A stretch of DNA of 64,000 bases from Micromonospora sp. HM5-17 (lineage in GTDB: Bacteria > Actinomycetota > Actinomycetes > Mycobacteriales > Micromonosporaceae), in NCBI RefSeq assembly GCF_003762835.1, contig NZ_RJWA01000005.1:62001-126000 (forward strand), read 5' to 3'. Under the pieces are notes generated by a model that saw only the letters and a program-made list of their open reading frames with translations, did no database searches and was not told the origin of the DNA. The translations under genes and the position numbers were made by a program. This document shows positions 51,914-61,256 of this stretch, one piece after another (positions within the stretch are counted from its first letter, which is position 1; every line of letters starts with the position of its first letter).

Positions 51914-52753
51914 CCGCGGCGGCTCAGGTTCACCTCGCCTGGCAACCGCGCAGGAGGTGGCCACGATATGGCCGCCCCACCGCGGGCGCCGTGTGTAAAC
52001 CAGTCCCTGTCCGTCGGTCGACTGGTGTGCTCTGTCAGGATCGCGCTGCGCGTCGTGCCGGCGAGCATTTGCCACACGAGAGCCGGCCGGGACACCCGGC
52101 GAACGACACCGGGTGTCCCACGCCGCACGGCGACCCGTAGTCGAAACGGGGACGGGGCGGAAGGAGGTGCGCCGCCCGCTCTGCCAGGCCGGAGCCTCCT
52201 CCGGCTCTCTGAGCTACCGCCGTGTGCCGCACAGACTGCCGTATCCGCCCCAACCCCGCAACACCAATCCGCCGCCGGGCAATGGCTACGACAAGCCTGG
52301 TGGGCCCCACCACCGGTAGCGCTGCCTGTACGGCTGACCCGGCATCCTCCAGCGGGATCCACTCGCTCCCATCGGTGCGGAGCGTCGGCTCCACCCTGCC
52401 GGCGACCAGCGTGGAGTTCCCCGACAGCACCTGCGGCGGCAGTGACACCCGGCGGCCGTTCCTACCTGGCGGGGCCTCACCAACGACATCCGAACCGCGC
52501 CAACCGAAGGTTAACCATCATGTGCGGTGAATGCGTGACCGTCGCCTCGCCCAGGTCCCAGGGCGCCGCCTCGGTCCGGTCGCCGATGCGAAGGACGGCC
52601 TTCGGGGAGATGTCGGTGGCGGTCATACCCCCACCCCGAGGTACGTGACGTCGTCTCCGTTGGCACGGCAGCCGGCGGAATCACTGCGCAAGGACTACCC
52701 GAGCCTTCCAGACAGGTTCGAGTCATCGCACAACTAATTGATTGTCTTCGATC
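51914..52753. other. Gene-poor accessory stretch, possibly decayed coding DNA
   Basis: No intact gene supported. A minus-strand piece around 52300-52448 (LPPQVLSGNSTLVAGRVEPT, ending near AALPVV) has protein-like composition but cannot be extended in frame and matches nothing I know. Probably decayed. No hairpins of note. Confidence 0.35.
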
Positions 52754-54265
52754 TCATGCCTGACCCGAGTACACGCCGGCCCGCCGCATGATCGACGCGA
52801 GCAGCGGCGATGACACCGTCACGCCGTGGACCAGATCCGGCGCCGGTTCCGGCAGCTCCGTCAGGTCCTGCTGGTACGGCTGTGTCCAGCCGGACGTCTC
52901 CGGGTCGACCCCATGCCGCCGACACACCTGCCGCACCAGCTCCGCGGGGCAGTCGGCGTCACCCAACACCACGTCCCACGGCAACGGCAGCTCGGCCCAC
53001 ACCCGTACGTCGATGTGCTGGTCATGGCCTTCCCGGGCGTGCCACGCCGCCACGTCCGCGGCCACCAGGGCCGGCACCTTACCCGGACAGGAGGCTTCCA
53101 CGAGGTCGTCGTAGCCGAGACTGCGGGTCAGGTTCAGCCAGCCGGTACGCGCCTGGTTGAACGCCCGGGAGGCGGCGTTCCACGTCGAGGAGTCGTCCCC
53201 GGCGCGTACCACCATCCGCAGCCGGTCACGGTTGACATCGAAGCACCTCCGCAGCGCTCGAGCACACGCCGCCATCTGCTCGTAGTACCGGCCCAGCAGC
53301 TCACCGCACTCGGCGTCGCTCAACATGTCCAGCACCCGCCACCGGGTCAGGACGGACGCCAGGACCCTCGGCTGACACGTCGGCGAGGCCAGCGCCCCCT
53401 CCAGCAGCGCCTCCGCCAGGCTGTCCATCGGACGGGCCTGGCTGCCCGACGTGAACGTGGTCCGCATGTTCAGCCGCGCGACGTAGTACGCCGTAAACGC
53501 CGCCGTCGCCGGGCAGGCCATGAACTCCTCTTCGGTCACCAGATGTGCCAGTCGCGTCTTGCCGAACGCCACGGCCGCCTCGCGGTCCCGCTCCGCCGCC
53601 AACACCCCGGTGCGCTGCTGGAGATGCAGCACCGCCCGCACGGCCCGCCGGTACGCCCGCACCGACACCCCCGGCAACCGCTCCCGACGAGTCGCCGCGT
53701 CCATCCGCTTACGTGCGTCGACGTGGCCGCCCCGGTCACCACGAGCCCCGGAGGGCTTCGGCAACCGATGATACGTACCGCCGTACCAGGTCACCGGAAC
53801 CGGCCGACGCCGCACCGTCGGCCGCGCCGGTCGCGGTTCCTCGTCCGGAAGACCCAGCAGTCTCAATGCCCAGCCCAGCCAGGCCCGCAGCGAGGCCGGA
53901 TCCGCCGGATCCGCCGCCGGGACCGACTCCCCGACCGCTGCCGCCACCACCGCCATCGCCGTCGTCGCGGCCGCGTACGCCCGTGCCAGCCCCGGATGCC
54001 GACGCCACGCCTGCGGCATCGACGACCCGATCGTGCCGTCAACGATCTCGCCCGCGTCCTGCGCCGTCCGCCAAGCCCGCGCCCGGTGCATCAGGCCGTA
54101 CAGGTCCCGTACGCCGGCGGCGCTCAACCACCGGTCGGCCCGCAACTCCACCAGGTCCACCGCGACGTCCTGCGGCAACCGGCGCTCCCGCAGACCTCGA
54201 TACAGACGCCGGAGAACCTCGTCCTCGGTGCGCTCGGACTCCACCGACCGATACCCCTTCCGCAT
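52754..54265 (-). CDS. Unrecognised 503-residue protein next to the CRISPR array
   Basis: Soluble, arginine-rich, mainly helical; I do not recognise the family. The first about 100 residues are charged helices (RTEDEVLRRLYRGLRERRLP). A linker with VRRRPVPVTWYGGTYHRLPK follows (about 150-190), then a helical core (MDAATRRERLPGVSVRAYRR; AYYVARLNMRTTFTSGSQAR) and a C-terminal acidic domain (AWHAREGHDQHIDVRVWAEL). It has no transmembrane segment or signal. No ribosome site of quality precedes ATG 54265. It lies 145 bp beyond the distal end of the array on the same strand as the system 2 cas genes, so array read-through could reach it. Confidence 0.75.
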   Translation of the reverse strand: MRKGYRSVESERTEDEVLRRLYRGLRERRLPQDVAVDLVELRADRWLSAAGVRDLYGLMHRARAWRTAQDAGEIVDGTIGSSMPQAWRRHPGLARAYAAATTAMAVVAAAVGESVPAADPADPASLRAWLGWALRLLGLPDEEPRPARPTVRRRPVPVTWYGGTYHRLPKPSGARGDRGGHVDARKRMDAATRRERLPGVSVRAYRRAVRAVLHLQQRTGVLAAERDREAAVAFGKTRLAHLVTEEEFMACPATAAFTAYYVARLNMRTTFTSGSQARPMDSLAEALLEGALASPTCQPRVLASVLTRWRVLDMLSDAECGELLGRYYEQMAACARALRRCFDVNRDRLRMVVRAGDDSSTWNAASRAFNQARTGWLNLTRSLGYDDLVEASCPGKVPALVAADVAAWHAREGHDQHIDVRVWAELPLPWDVVLGDADCPAELVRQVCRRHGVDPETSGWTQPYQQDLTELPEPAPDLVHGVTVSSPLLASIMRRAGVYSGQA

Positions 54266-54410
54266 GGCCCCACAGGTCGGCGCACATCGCCTTTCGCGCG
54301 CAGCTGCTCAGGCCATTCACTCAGTATCAGCCCCACCGACTCGCCGTCCACACGATTTGGGGCTGCCGTCCATCACCGGGGCCGTCACGGTCATCGACGG
54401 CGGGTACCCA

Positions 54411-54988
54411 GGATCATCCTCGCGTGCGCGGGGAGCGCAACGCCGACCCCGACCTGAAGTCGGCATACAAGGGATCATCCCCGCGTGCGCGGGGAGCACG
54501 GCCGCCTGCGGGACTATCTCAACGGGTTGGCGGGATCATCCCCGCGTGCGCGGGGAGCACGTCACACCATCACACGACGGCACCTATGTTCGGGGATCAT
54601 CCCCGCGTGCGCGGGGAGCACCTGACCCGCCGGACCATGCTCTACGCGCTGGGGGGATCATCCCCGCGTGCGCGGGGAGCACGCGGTCTGCATCGCCGCC
54701 TCAGTGAACAGCTTGGGATCATCCCCGCGTGCGCGGGGAGCACCGACGGGGCGGCAACTTCGCGCCGGTCGCCGGGGGATCATCCCCGCGTGCGCGGGGA
54801 GCACCGCAGGATCGGCGTGGTCAGCAAGGCTATGTAGGGATCATCCCCGCGTGCGCGGGGAGCACTCGCGGGGGATCGTAGAGGAGTGGAATACACCAGG
54901 GATCATCCCCGCGTGCGCGGGGAGCACCGGAGGACAACTGCGACACAGAAATGAGAGCGAGGATCATCCCCGCGTGCGCGGGGAGCAC
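54411..54988 (-). CRISPR. Type I-E CRISPR array, 10 repeats and 9 spacers
   Basis: 28-nt repeats start at 54411, 54472, 54533, 54594, 54655, 54716, 54777, 54838, 54900 and 54961. On the transcribed (minus) strand they begin GTGCTCCCCGCG and end GGGGATGATCC, with a 7-bp hairpin CCCCGCG/CGCGGGG. Eight spacers are 33 nt; the one at 54866-54899 is 34 nt. The repeat at 54411 has two changes, marking it as the distal end. The leader end is therefore at 54988, next to cas2. Only 44 bp separate the array from the cas2 stop, so the leader must be short or overlap cas2. No spacer matches elsewhere in the window by eye. Confidence 0.97.
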
Positions 54989-55032
54989 ACTTCCTGACCT
55001 GGGGCGTTAGAGATCAAGTACTCCGATTTCCT

Positions 55033-55428
55033 TCACTTTGCCTTGGCGCCTTCCCCATCACCGGCGGTCGGTGGATAGGTCCCCCGCCGGCCGAACCGGC
55101 GTCGTTTGGACGCCTTGCTCCAACCCCCCGACAGCGCCGGGTTCGGGATGAACCTCTCCGTCGGTCGGCGCATCAGCGTGACCCCGTCGAAGTCGACCGG
55201 TTCCCAGTGATGCTCGTGTACGAGGAACGACAGTCTCTGCTCCCCGGGCTGCTGATGGACGAGGATTGCCCGTCCGGGACCAGCCATCTCGATGACCTTG
55301 GCCCAGAGCCGTTGCCGGATCCGCGCGTTGATGTGACCGACGTACACCCCGGCGGAGATCTCGAGCAGCCACTGGGTGAGGTGCCCGCGTAGACCTTCCG
55401 GGCAGGCGGTGAGGATGATGACCGTCAT
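55033..55428 (-). CDS. cas2: Cas2e, spacer-acquisition subunit, system 2
   Basis: A 131-residue Cas2 of the I-E type, which forms the Cas1-Cas2 integrase core. N-terminal strand VIILTACPEGLRGHLTQWLL, then ISAGVYVGHINARIRQRLW and RAILVHQQPGEQRLSFLVHE are the family segments. The C-terminal about 40 residues are a basic extension (SKASKRRRFGRRG). The start overlaps the cas1 stop by one base (TGATG). It lies immediately beside the array. Confidence 0.93.
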   Translation of the reverse strand: MTVIILTACPEGLRGHLTQWLLEISAGVYVGHINARIRQRLWAKVIEMAGPGRAILVHQQPGEQRLSFLVHEHHWEPVDFDGVTLMRRPTERFIPNPALSGGWSKASKRRRFGRRGTYPPTAGDGEGAKAK

Positions 55429-56394
55429 CAGAAGTCCACGTCGCCGCCGTAGTTGTGGCCGCTGGCGAGTTCGTAGCCGCTCTCGTCCCAGAGCCGTACG
55501 ACGTCACTCGCCGCCTCCTCGTCCAGCCAGTCATCGTCGATCGGACCGGATCCCTCCGGCGTGAGCAGCAGGGTCCGGATGTCGCGTACGCACCGGTCGA
55601 GGAGTGCACCGTCGTGGACCCGGTCTCGGATCGCCCGTCGGGTGGGCGCCGATGTCGGAGGACCCGCTGGCCGCGATGTCGAACGCGACCGGAATGCTGA
55701 TCTCGGCCTTGTACAGGTCGGCGATGTCGTACACGAACGAACGCTCGTGGCCGGTGTGGATGAACCCGAGCCCCGGAGAAGCACCGACCGCGACAATGAC
55801 GGCGTGCACGATCCCGTACAGGCAGGCGTGGGCGGCCGAAAGCGCCTGGTTGATGGGATCGCCGCCGGCAAAGTCGTCCGGGTTGTACTCGCGGTTGCTC
55901 CATGACACACCCGTCCGCCGGGCGTGCTCCCGGTAGCAGCGGCGTACCCGGGCTCCCTCCTTGCCCCGGAGCTGCTGCATCGTCAGGCCGCCGGTGTCCT
56001 CACCCGGAAAACGCATCCGATACATGGCGCGGGCGACGGCGATGCGGCGGTCCCGGTGTGAGACCGCCGCCGCCTGGGCCACGAGGAGGCGACTCGACCG
56101 GGCCAGGGATCGCCCGTGGGCGTAGTAGCGGACACCCTGCTCGCCGACCCAGACCGCTGTGGCGCCATTGTCCGCGAGCAGCATCATGGCCTGCTGGGTG
56201 ATGGAGGTGCCCGGTCCGAGCATGAGGACGCCGAGCGTGGCGGCCGGAATGTGGACGACACCCTTGTCGCTGGTGGCGGTGATCGCGTTGCTGTCCCGGT
56301 GGATGACGCAGCGTTCGAGGTAGAGGAAGCTGAGCCGGTCCTGGGCGCGGGTGAAATCGGGCAACTCGGCCGGCGGGACGCCAGGGATGTTCAC
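55428..56394 (-). pseudogene. cas1: Cas1e integrase, single-base frameshift, system 2
   Basis: Cas1e integrates spacers as the Cas1-Cas2 complex. GTG 56394 overlaps the cas6e stop (GTGA). Conserved parts are VHIPAATLGVLMLGPGTSIT, MYRMRFPGEDTGGLTMQQLR (the catalytic Glu is not clearly aligned by eye; GKEGARVR is nearby) and the metal-site region TGHERSFVYDIADLYKAEIS. At SSDIGA the frame must change to continue with TRRAIRDRVHDGALLDRCVR. The simplest cause is one extra G in the GGG at 55644-55646 (plus strand). The total of 967 bp (3n+1) agrees. Could be real loss of adaptation or a sequencing error in a homopolymer. Confidence 0.85.
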
Positions 56395-57068
56395 GGTCCG
56401 GCCTTCGGGGACGCGAGCGTCAGCAGCCCGCAGCCGTACGCCTTGGCGTGTCCGATGCCCCCGACCAACGCCCGGCGGAAGGCGTCCGCGTCGGTGATCT
56501 GAAGGATCCCGTCGTACGTCGCCGTGGTGAGGGTGACGGTACCCATGCCCCGTCTGAAGGACTGTGTCTGTCGTCGGTGCAGGCGCAGGTTGGGCCGGCC
56601 GTCGTCTTGGGTCGCCAGGGCGAAACCGTGCCGGGCAGCTCGACGCTCCAGCCACCCGACCTGCTCTTCTTCGCGCAGATAGCCGAAACGCTGGGTTTCC
56701 TTCGCGTCGGCGGTCTTGCGCCCGCTGTGGGTCGGGTTGGCGGTGAGCCGGAACGCCCACCTCTGCCCGGCGTGCAGCGAGTCGAGCAACCCGTCGTAGT
56801 CACGGGTCACCCAGGTCTCGTCGCTGGTCGGCCAGCCGGCCTGCTCGATCATGTGGGTGAGGTCGGGCCGCCCGGGGCTGACGATGTAGAGATGCACGGT
56901 CCCGGGGGCCGGGGTGTCGACGCGCCACAGGGTCCGGGCGTCGGCGCGCTCGTAGTCGGTGGCGAGCGGGAAGGCAGCGCGGACCGCCGCGTGCATGGCG
57001 TGCGGCGAGGAGAGCAGTCTCCGGGCGTGTCGACGGGCTGGGTTGATCCGGAATCGGGTGAGGAACAT
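56391..57068 (-). CDS. cas6e: Cas6e (CasE) pre-crRNA endoribonuclease, system 2
   Basis: 225 residues. N-terminus MFLTRFRINPARRHARRLLS, a histidine in SPHAMHAAVRAAF at the catalytic position, and the glycine-rich loop GIGHAKAYGCGLLTL near the end. Processes the repeat transcripts of the adjacent array. It matches system 1 Cas6e in motif order and length, with clear divergence. Lies 2 bp after cas5e and overlaps cas1. Confidence 0.92.
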   Translation of the reverse strand: MFLTRFRINPARRHARRLLSSPHAMHAAVRAAFPLATDYERADARTLWRVDTPAPGTVHLYIVSPGRPDLTHMIEQAGWPTSDETWVTRDYDGLLDSLHAGQRWAFRLTANPTHSGRKTADAKETQRFGYLREEEQVGWLERRAARHGFALATQDDGRPNLRLHRRQTQSFRRGMGTVTLTTATYDGILQITDADAFRRALVGGIGHAKAYGCGLLTLASPKAGP

Positions 57069-57070
57069 GC

Positions 57071-57772
57071 TCAGCCTCCCAGCAGGCTCAACGGGTCGTG
57101 CTCGTCGACACCGGCCCGCTCCGCCAGGTCGTTGGGGACATCGACGTACCGGCGGAGTACCGACCGCCAGGTGTGCTGCCGATGTGCGGGGTCGAAGCTG
57201 ACCGGCTCGTCCGGCATGGTCTCGGTGACCTGATCACCCGGACGCGCGTCTCGGATGATTTCCAGCCGAACCGTGCGGGCCGCCTTTCTGCGGTGCCACT
57301 CGGCCGCCAGCCACGGCCATTCGGTCAGCGCATCGTCGAGGGTGCCGTCGTGTACGCCGAGGTTGATCGGACCGACCGGTGGGCAGGACCGGCGCCCGAG
57401 ATAGAGGGGGAACCGTGGCCGGTCAAGCGCCTCCGCGAGACCATGCAGCAGGTCCCGTTCACCGCCGACGGCGGCGAGGAAGACCGCGTCGGAGAGGTAG
57501 AAGCGGTAGGTCAACGGCGCGCTTTCCCGGCCGTCGAGGGATCGGGCGGTTTGGAAGTCGCGTAGGATCTGCCCGGGCTGGTCGATCCGTACCCCGAACT
57601 CCAGGCCGAGCAGTTCGGTGAGCGGCTCCGTCCTTCGGATGCCCTTGGCGGCGGCGAGCAGACCGATCACTCCGCTCTTGGTCGGCGCGATCTCGGTGCC
57701 TCGGCGGGCGAAGCGGCTGGACGAGCCCCAGGACTGGAGCGGACCCGCCAGCCGGAGCAGCAGGACGCTCAT
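57071..57772 (-). CDS. cas5e: Cas5e (CasD), system 2
   Basis: 233 residues. VLLLRLAGPLQSWGSSSRFA, then RRGTEIAPTKSGVIGLLAAA are the Cas5e signature; LGRRSCPPVGPINLGVHDGT follows mid-protein. It binds the 5' handle of crRNA in Cascade. Overlaps cas7e by ATGA. The C-terminal segment SFDPAHRQHTWRSVLRRYVD is longer than in the E. coli protein. Part of one transcription unit on the minus strand. Confidence 0.92.
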   Translation of the reverse strand: MSVLLLRLAGPLQSWGSSSRFARRGTEIAPTKSGVIGLLAAAKGIRRTEPLTELLGLEFGVRIDQPGQILRDFQTARSLDGRESAPLTYRFYLSDAVFLAAVGGERDLLHGLAEALDRPRFPLYLGRRSCPPVGPINLGVHDGTLDDALTEWPWLAAEWHRRKAARTVRLEIIRDARPGDQVTETMPDEPVSFDPAHRQHTWRSVLRRYVDVPNDLAERAGVDEHDPLSLLGG

Positions 57773-58893
57773 GCCGGCTGCCCGAGCGCGACGGCAACCT
57801 GCTCCCCCACCCCGGTGACCAGCTCGGTGAAGCTGACCGCCTTGCCGAGGTCGGCCAGGACCGCGGTCTTCTCCCCGACCTGGGTGACCCAGCTGGCGAC
57901 CGGGCGCTCGCCGTAGGCGCTCTCGACCGCGACGGTGTGGGTGGCCAGGGCTGCCGCTGCCTGCTCCACCCGCCCTGCGGCGTGCGTGGCGCGGACGGGT
58001 GTCTCGAACGCCCCGACCAGGTTGATCGGCTGGGTGTCCCGGAGCCGCACCAGCACGGCGTCGGGCAGCGTCCGGTGGGCAAAGGTGTTCTGCTTGCCGG
58101 TGGGCATGCTGCGGGCGAACGCGGTCAGGAACGCCTCCACGGCGGCCCGGGTCGCCGCCGCGTCACCGAGGGTACGGTGCAGCGCGTCGACGTCGACGGT
58201 CGCGTACCGGTAGAGCGTGGACGAGTTGAACTCGATGGTGCCGATCATCCCGGCGCCCGTCTCGTCGGCGTCCTCCTTGCGGTCGTCAACCGCGGTGAAG
58301 TAGTCGAACTCGTTGTCGACGGCGTGCACGCTGATGGCGTGGGCTACCTGGCACGCGGCGTCGACGTTGATGTCGGCCATGTCGGCCACCATCCGGCCGA
58401 ACAGCGCGATGTCGACCGAGTGCTCGGTGTTGGCCAGCGCCTTGAACGTCGCCTTGTCGAGCGCCTCGCCGCTACGCGCGGCCTTCAGTGCGGCGGCGGC
58501 GAGGTTGTCCAGCTGCCGGTGGCTCAGGAACAGCAGGTAGCCGGACTCGACGTCCTTGATCTCGCCCTTCTTCTTGTCGGCCTTGGCCAGGCCGGCGGCG
58601 ACGAAGACGTCGGTCGCCAGCCGGGAGGCGTCCTCCTCGGCGATGCCGGGGGCGAGGGCCCGGATCCGCGCCGCCAGCGACTCGCCCACCCGCTTGGTCC
58701 GCTCGCCGAGCTGGGAGTGGTCGAGCAGTTCCCGGAAGGCCAGCCGGATGGCCCGCTTCCAGGCCTGGCTGGAGACCCGCGCCCGCCGGACGCCACCGTA
58801 GACGGCGGTCTTCGGCGAGCCGGTGTCGTCGCGGTTGAGGTTGCTCGGCGGCACGGTCTGCAGCGCGTAGACGTCGATGATGGTGCGGCTCAT
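57769..58893 (-). CDS. cas7e: Cas7e (Cse4/CasC), Cascade backbone, system 2
   Basis: 374 residues. N-terminus YALQTVPPSNLNRDDTGSPK, then RARVSSQAWKRAIRLAFREL; later ANTEHSVDIALFGRMVADMA and VDNEFDYFTAVDDRKEDADE, all Cas7e hallmarks. Forms the crRNA-coating filament. It overlaps cas5e and cse2 by four bases each, consistent with tight coupling to keep subunit stoichiometry. Confidence 0.95.
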   Translation of the reverse strand: MSRTIIDVYALQTVPPSNLNRDDTGSPKTAVYGGVRRARVSSQAWKRAIRLAFRELLDHSQLGERTKRVGESLAARIRALAPGIAEEDASRLATDVFVAAGLAKADKKKGEIKDVESGYLLFLSHRQLDNLAAAALKAARSGEALDKATFKALANTEHSVDIALFGRMVADMADINVDAACQVAHAISVHAVDNEFDYFTAVDDRKEDADETGAGMIGTIEFNSSTLYRYATVDVDALHRTLGDAAATRAAVEAFLTAFARSMPTGKQNTFAHRTLPDAVLVRLRDTQPINLVGAFETPVRATHAAGRVEQAAAALATHTVAVESAYGERPVASWVTQVGEKTAVLADLGKAVSFTELVTGVGEQVAVALGQPA

Positions 58894-59570
58894 GACAGGT
58901 CCTCCTCGGGGACGTCGGGGGTGGCGTCGTCGATGTCGGTACTGGGCTGGCTGCGGAAGAACTCACGACCCCAGATGGTCTGCACCCTGGACCGACCGTC
59001 TGGCCCACGCAGGGTCACCAGGTCGTCGGCGAGCAGGCCATAGTCGAGCGGGATCTGGTGCTCGCGCAGCATGGTGATGAGGCTGCGCAGGTGGTAAACG
59101 CTCTCCTGGTAGGTGCTGGCGGTGCCGAGGGCGGCGAACCGACGCCGTACGCCCTCCGGGCCGGCGGCCCGGAGGACGAGGTCGGCCATCGCCTGGCCCA
59201 GTCCGCGGCCGTCGACGTGCATCTGCTCGCGGCGCGACTGCTGGTGCAGCGCGTACAGCGTCACCGCGTCGTGCACGGCGTACTCGGCGTCCGTCGCCTC
59301 GGCGTCGTCGGGCGGGCGATAGCCGAGCAGGTGCTCCGGTACCCGCAGATACCGTTCCAGGGTGTAGTCGAATCCGGGGGTGCGACCGATACCACGCCGT
59401 AGCCGGGCCAGCGCGCTGACGGCCTCGGGCTGCGGCGGGGTGCCCAGCACCCGCGCCTGCAGCGCGGCGACCGTCCGGGCGACGTGGTCGCCGAGGTCCC
59501 GGCGTCGCCGGGAGCGGGGCTTCCGCGCCGGCCCGGCCGGCTGCTGGTCGACGTCGACCGTGGTGCTCAT
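58890..59570 (-). CDS. cse2: Cse2 (Cas11e), Cascade small subunit, system 2
   Basis: 226 residues. A basic N-terminal extension (PARKPRSRRRRD) precedes the helical Cse2 core (VSALARLRRGIGRTPGFDYT; LITMLREHQIPLDYGLLADD). ATG 59570 overlaps the cas8e stop (ATGA). A longer frame upstream, inside cas8e, has no family similarity. It stabilises the R-loop in Cascade. The long basic N-terminus could add DNA contact; that is inference. Confidence 0.9.
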   Translation of the reverse strand: MSTTVDVDQQPAGPARKPRSRRRRDLGDHVARTVAALQARVLGTPPQPEAVSALARLRRGIGRTPGFDYTLERYLRVPEHLLGYRPPDDAEATDAEYAVHDAVTLYALHQQSRREQMHVDGRGLGQAMADLVLRAAGPEGVRRRFAALGTASTYQESVYHLRSLITMLREHQIPLDYGLLADDLVTLRGPDGRSRVQTIWGREFFRSQPSTDIDDATPDVPEEDLS

Positions 59571-61228
59571 GCTGCTTCCTCCTGCCTGTGCTGCGGAGCG
59601 GGGGCCGCCATCGGCAGCGCCTTGGCCAGGCCGGCGCGGAACCACGCCTCGGCCTGGGAGCTGGAGTAGTGGACTTCGCGTCCGGTGCGGTCGCTGCCCG
59701 TTCGGCCCACCCAGGCCGTCGGGCCGGCCGCCTCGACCAGGTCGAAGCCGAGCCGTCCGACGGCTCGGAAGACCAGCCGCTGCCACCTCGCGCGTTCGGC
59801 CACCGGGTCGCTGGCCGGCCCGAGCCGGGCCAGCCAGTCGCGAAAGGCACGGTCCAACAGGGCGTACGCCCGTTCGGCCGCCCGGTCGGCCTCGGCGCTG
59901 TCGGTGTCCCGGCTACCGGCGGCGCGGGCAAGGTTCTCGGCGAGCCGACGCAGCACCGTCACCGCGGCCTCGGCGTCACCGGCGGCGTCGACGGCGGTCG
60001 CGCGCAACGCGGAGTTCTCGACCAGCAGCATCACGTTCATGGTCAGCGCGTCGCTGAAGATCTCGTCGACGACCGACTGCTTGGAGCCGTAGGTGACGCT
60101 GACGGCACGGGTCCTGGTCTGGAAGCTCGCGTCGACGACGCCCGTGACGGTCAACCGGGCCAGCCACTGCACCACCATGGGGGAGAGTCGCTGCGGTGGT
60201 TCTCCGCCGGGCGGCGACGGCAGCAGCGTCTGCAGTCCTCGCCACAGCGCTCGGGTATGGTCATGCGGCCGGGGTAGGTAGATCGGGACCCGCTTCTGCT
60301 CGCGCTCACGCGATCCGCTGCGCCCCCAGAGGCTCATCGGTTCGAGCAGGTGCCGGTCCTGCCAGTCGAGCCGGTCTCCGTTGGAGATCATCGCGCCGGT
60401 GATGCCGCCGGCATCACCGAAGAGCCGGATCCGACGGGACTGCCAGGTGTAGAGGCTGAGCAGTCCGTACGGGCCACGAGTGGCGGCGGGCTCCTCGGCG
60501 GCGGTCTGCGGCGCACGCTCCCACACCGGCAGGTCCCGCTCGTCGGCGACCTGCCAGCCCGGCGCGATCGGCACCAGATTGAGCAGCAGGGTCTCCCGCA
60601 GGTTCGCGCCCTCCAGGTAGACGCCGCCCAGCCAGCCGAGTGAACCGGCGCCGATCGGATAGCCCTTGCCGTTCTTGACCTGCGGGTCTCCAACCGCCCC
60701 GGTCTTGATGCCGGAGGTGTCATACGCCTGGCAGTGCACCAGCCAGCGTGCCGCCTCGGCCGGGGTGATCGACTCCATGCCGGGTCCGGCCCGGGTCGTC
60801 AGGAACGGCAGGCCGTTGGGCACGTCAGCGATGAGCCGCTGCAGCCCGTACGTGTTGTCCTTCGCCGCCCGCAGGTCGGCGACCTGGTAGAAGGGGTGCT
60901 TCGGGTGCAGCAGGTCGAACCGGTCGCGGAACTCGCCGAGATAGTCGGCGATGTCCGCGGTCGGCAGCGTCCGGTCCCGCCACAGCGTCCGCCAGGCCGC
61001 CTCTCCGCGCGGGCCGCCGGTGGTACGGTGCAGGATCGCCAGCGCCAGCCTCAGGATCGCGAAGGTCTGGGTGGGCAGTTCGCAGGCGATCATCCGTACG
61101 TCGCCGGCTTGCTCGAAGAGCCCGAGCAGCGATACGTCGCGGCGTTCGCCCGTGGCGTCCAGTACCGGGATCCAGGCTTCGTCCACGAGCGAGAACCCGG
61201 CTGAATGCGGTGGACTCGGCACCGGCAT
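59567..61228 (-). CDS. cas8e: Cas8e (Cse1), system 2
   Basis: About 553 residues, normal length. FSLVDEAWIPVLDATGERRD begins the protein, with no Cas3-like extension, unlike system 1. Conserved inner parts are FDLLHPKHPFYQVADLRAAK and TPAEAARWLVHCQAYDTSGI. It recognises the PAM and recruits Cas3. The start is uncertain: ATG 61228 and GTG 61222 are both possible. GGAGG lies eight bases before GTG 61222 but only two before ATG 61228, so 61222 may be the true start. Separated from cas3 by about 25 bp. Confidence 0.92.
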   Translation of the reverse strand: MPVPSPPHSAGFSLVDEAWIPVLDATGERRDVSLLGLFEQAGDVRMIACELPTQTFAILRLALAILHRTTGGPRGEAAWRTLWRDRTLPTADIADYLGEFRDRFDLLHPKHPFYQVADLRAAKDNTYGLQRLIADVPNGLPFLTTRAGPGMESITPAEAARWLVHCQAYDTSGIKTGAVGDPQVKNGKGYPIGAGSLGWLGGVYLEGANLRETLLLNLVPIAPGWQVADERDLPVWERAPQTAAEEPAATRGPYGLLSLYTWQSRRIRLFGDAGGITGAMISNGDRLDWQDRHLLEPMSLWGRSGSREREQKRVPIYLPRPHDHTRALWRGLQTLLPSPPGGEPPQRLSPMVVQWLARLTVTGVVDASFQTRTRAVSVTYGSKQSVVDEIFSDALTMNVMLLVENSALRATAVDAAGDAEAAVTVLRRLAENLARAAGSRDTDSAEADRAAERAYALLDRAFRDWLARLGPASDPVAERARWQRLVFRAVGRLGFDLVEAAGPTAWVGRTGSDRTGREVHYSSSQAEAWFRAGLAKALPMAAPAPQHRQEEAA

Positions 61229-61256
61229 CACCTCCGTTCAGGGTGTGGGGATGGCC

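Noticed and set aside
52716-52727. GGTTCGAGTC resembling a tRNA T-loop
   Set aside because: The flanking bases do not pair into a T stem, and no acceptor or anticodon stem can be found upstream.
55531-55640. Alternative C-terminus of cas1 without frameshift
   Set aside because: The unshifted frame reads into Pro/Arg-rich sequence unlike Cas1, while the shifted frame restores the conserved helices and ends at the cas2 start.
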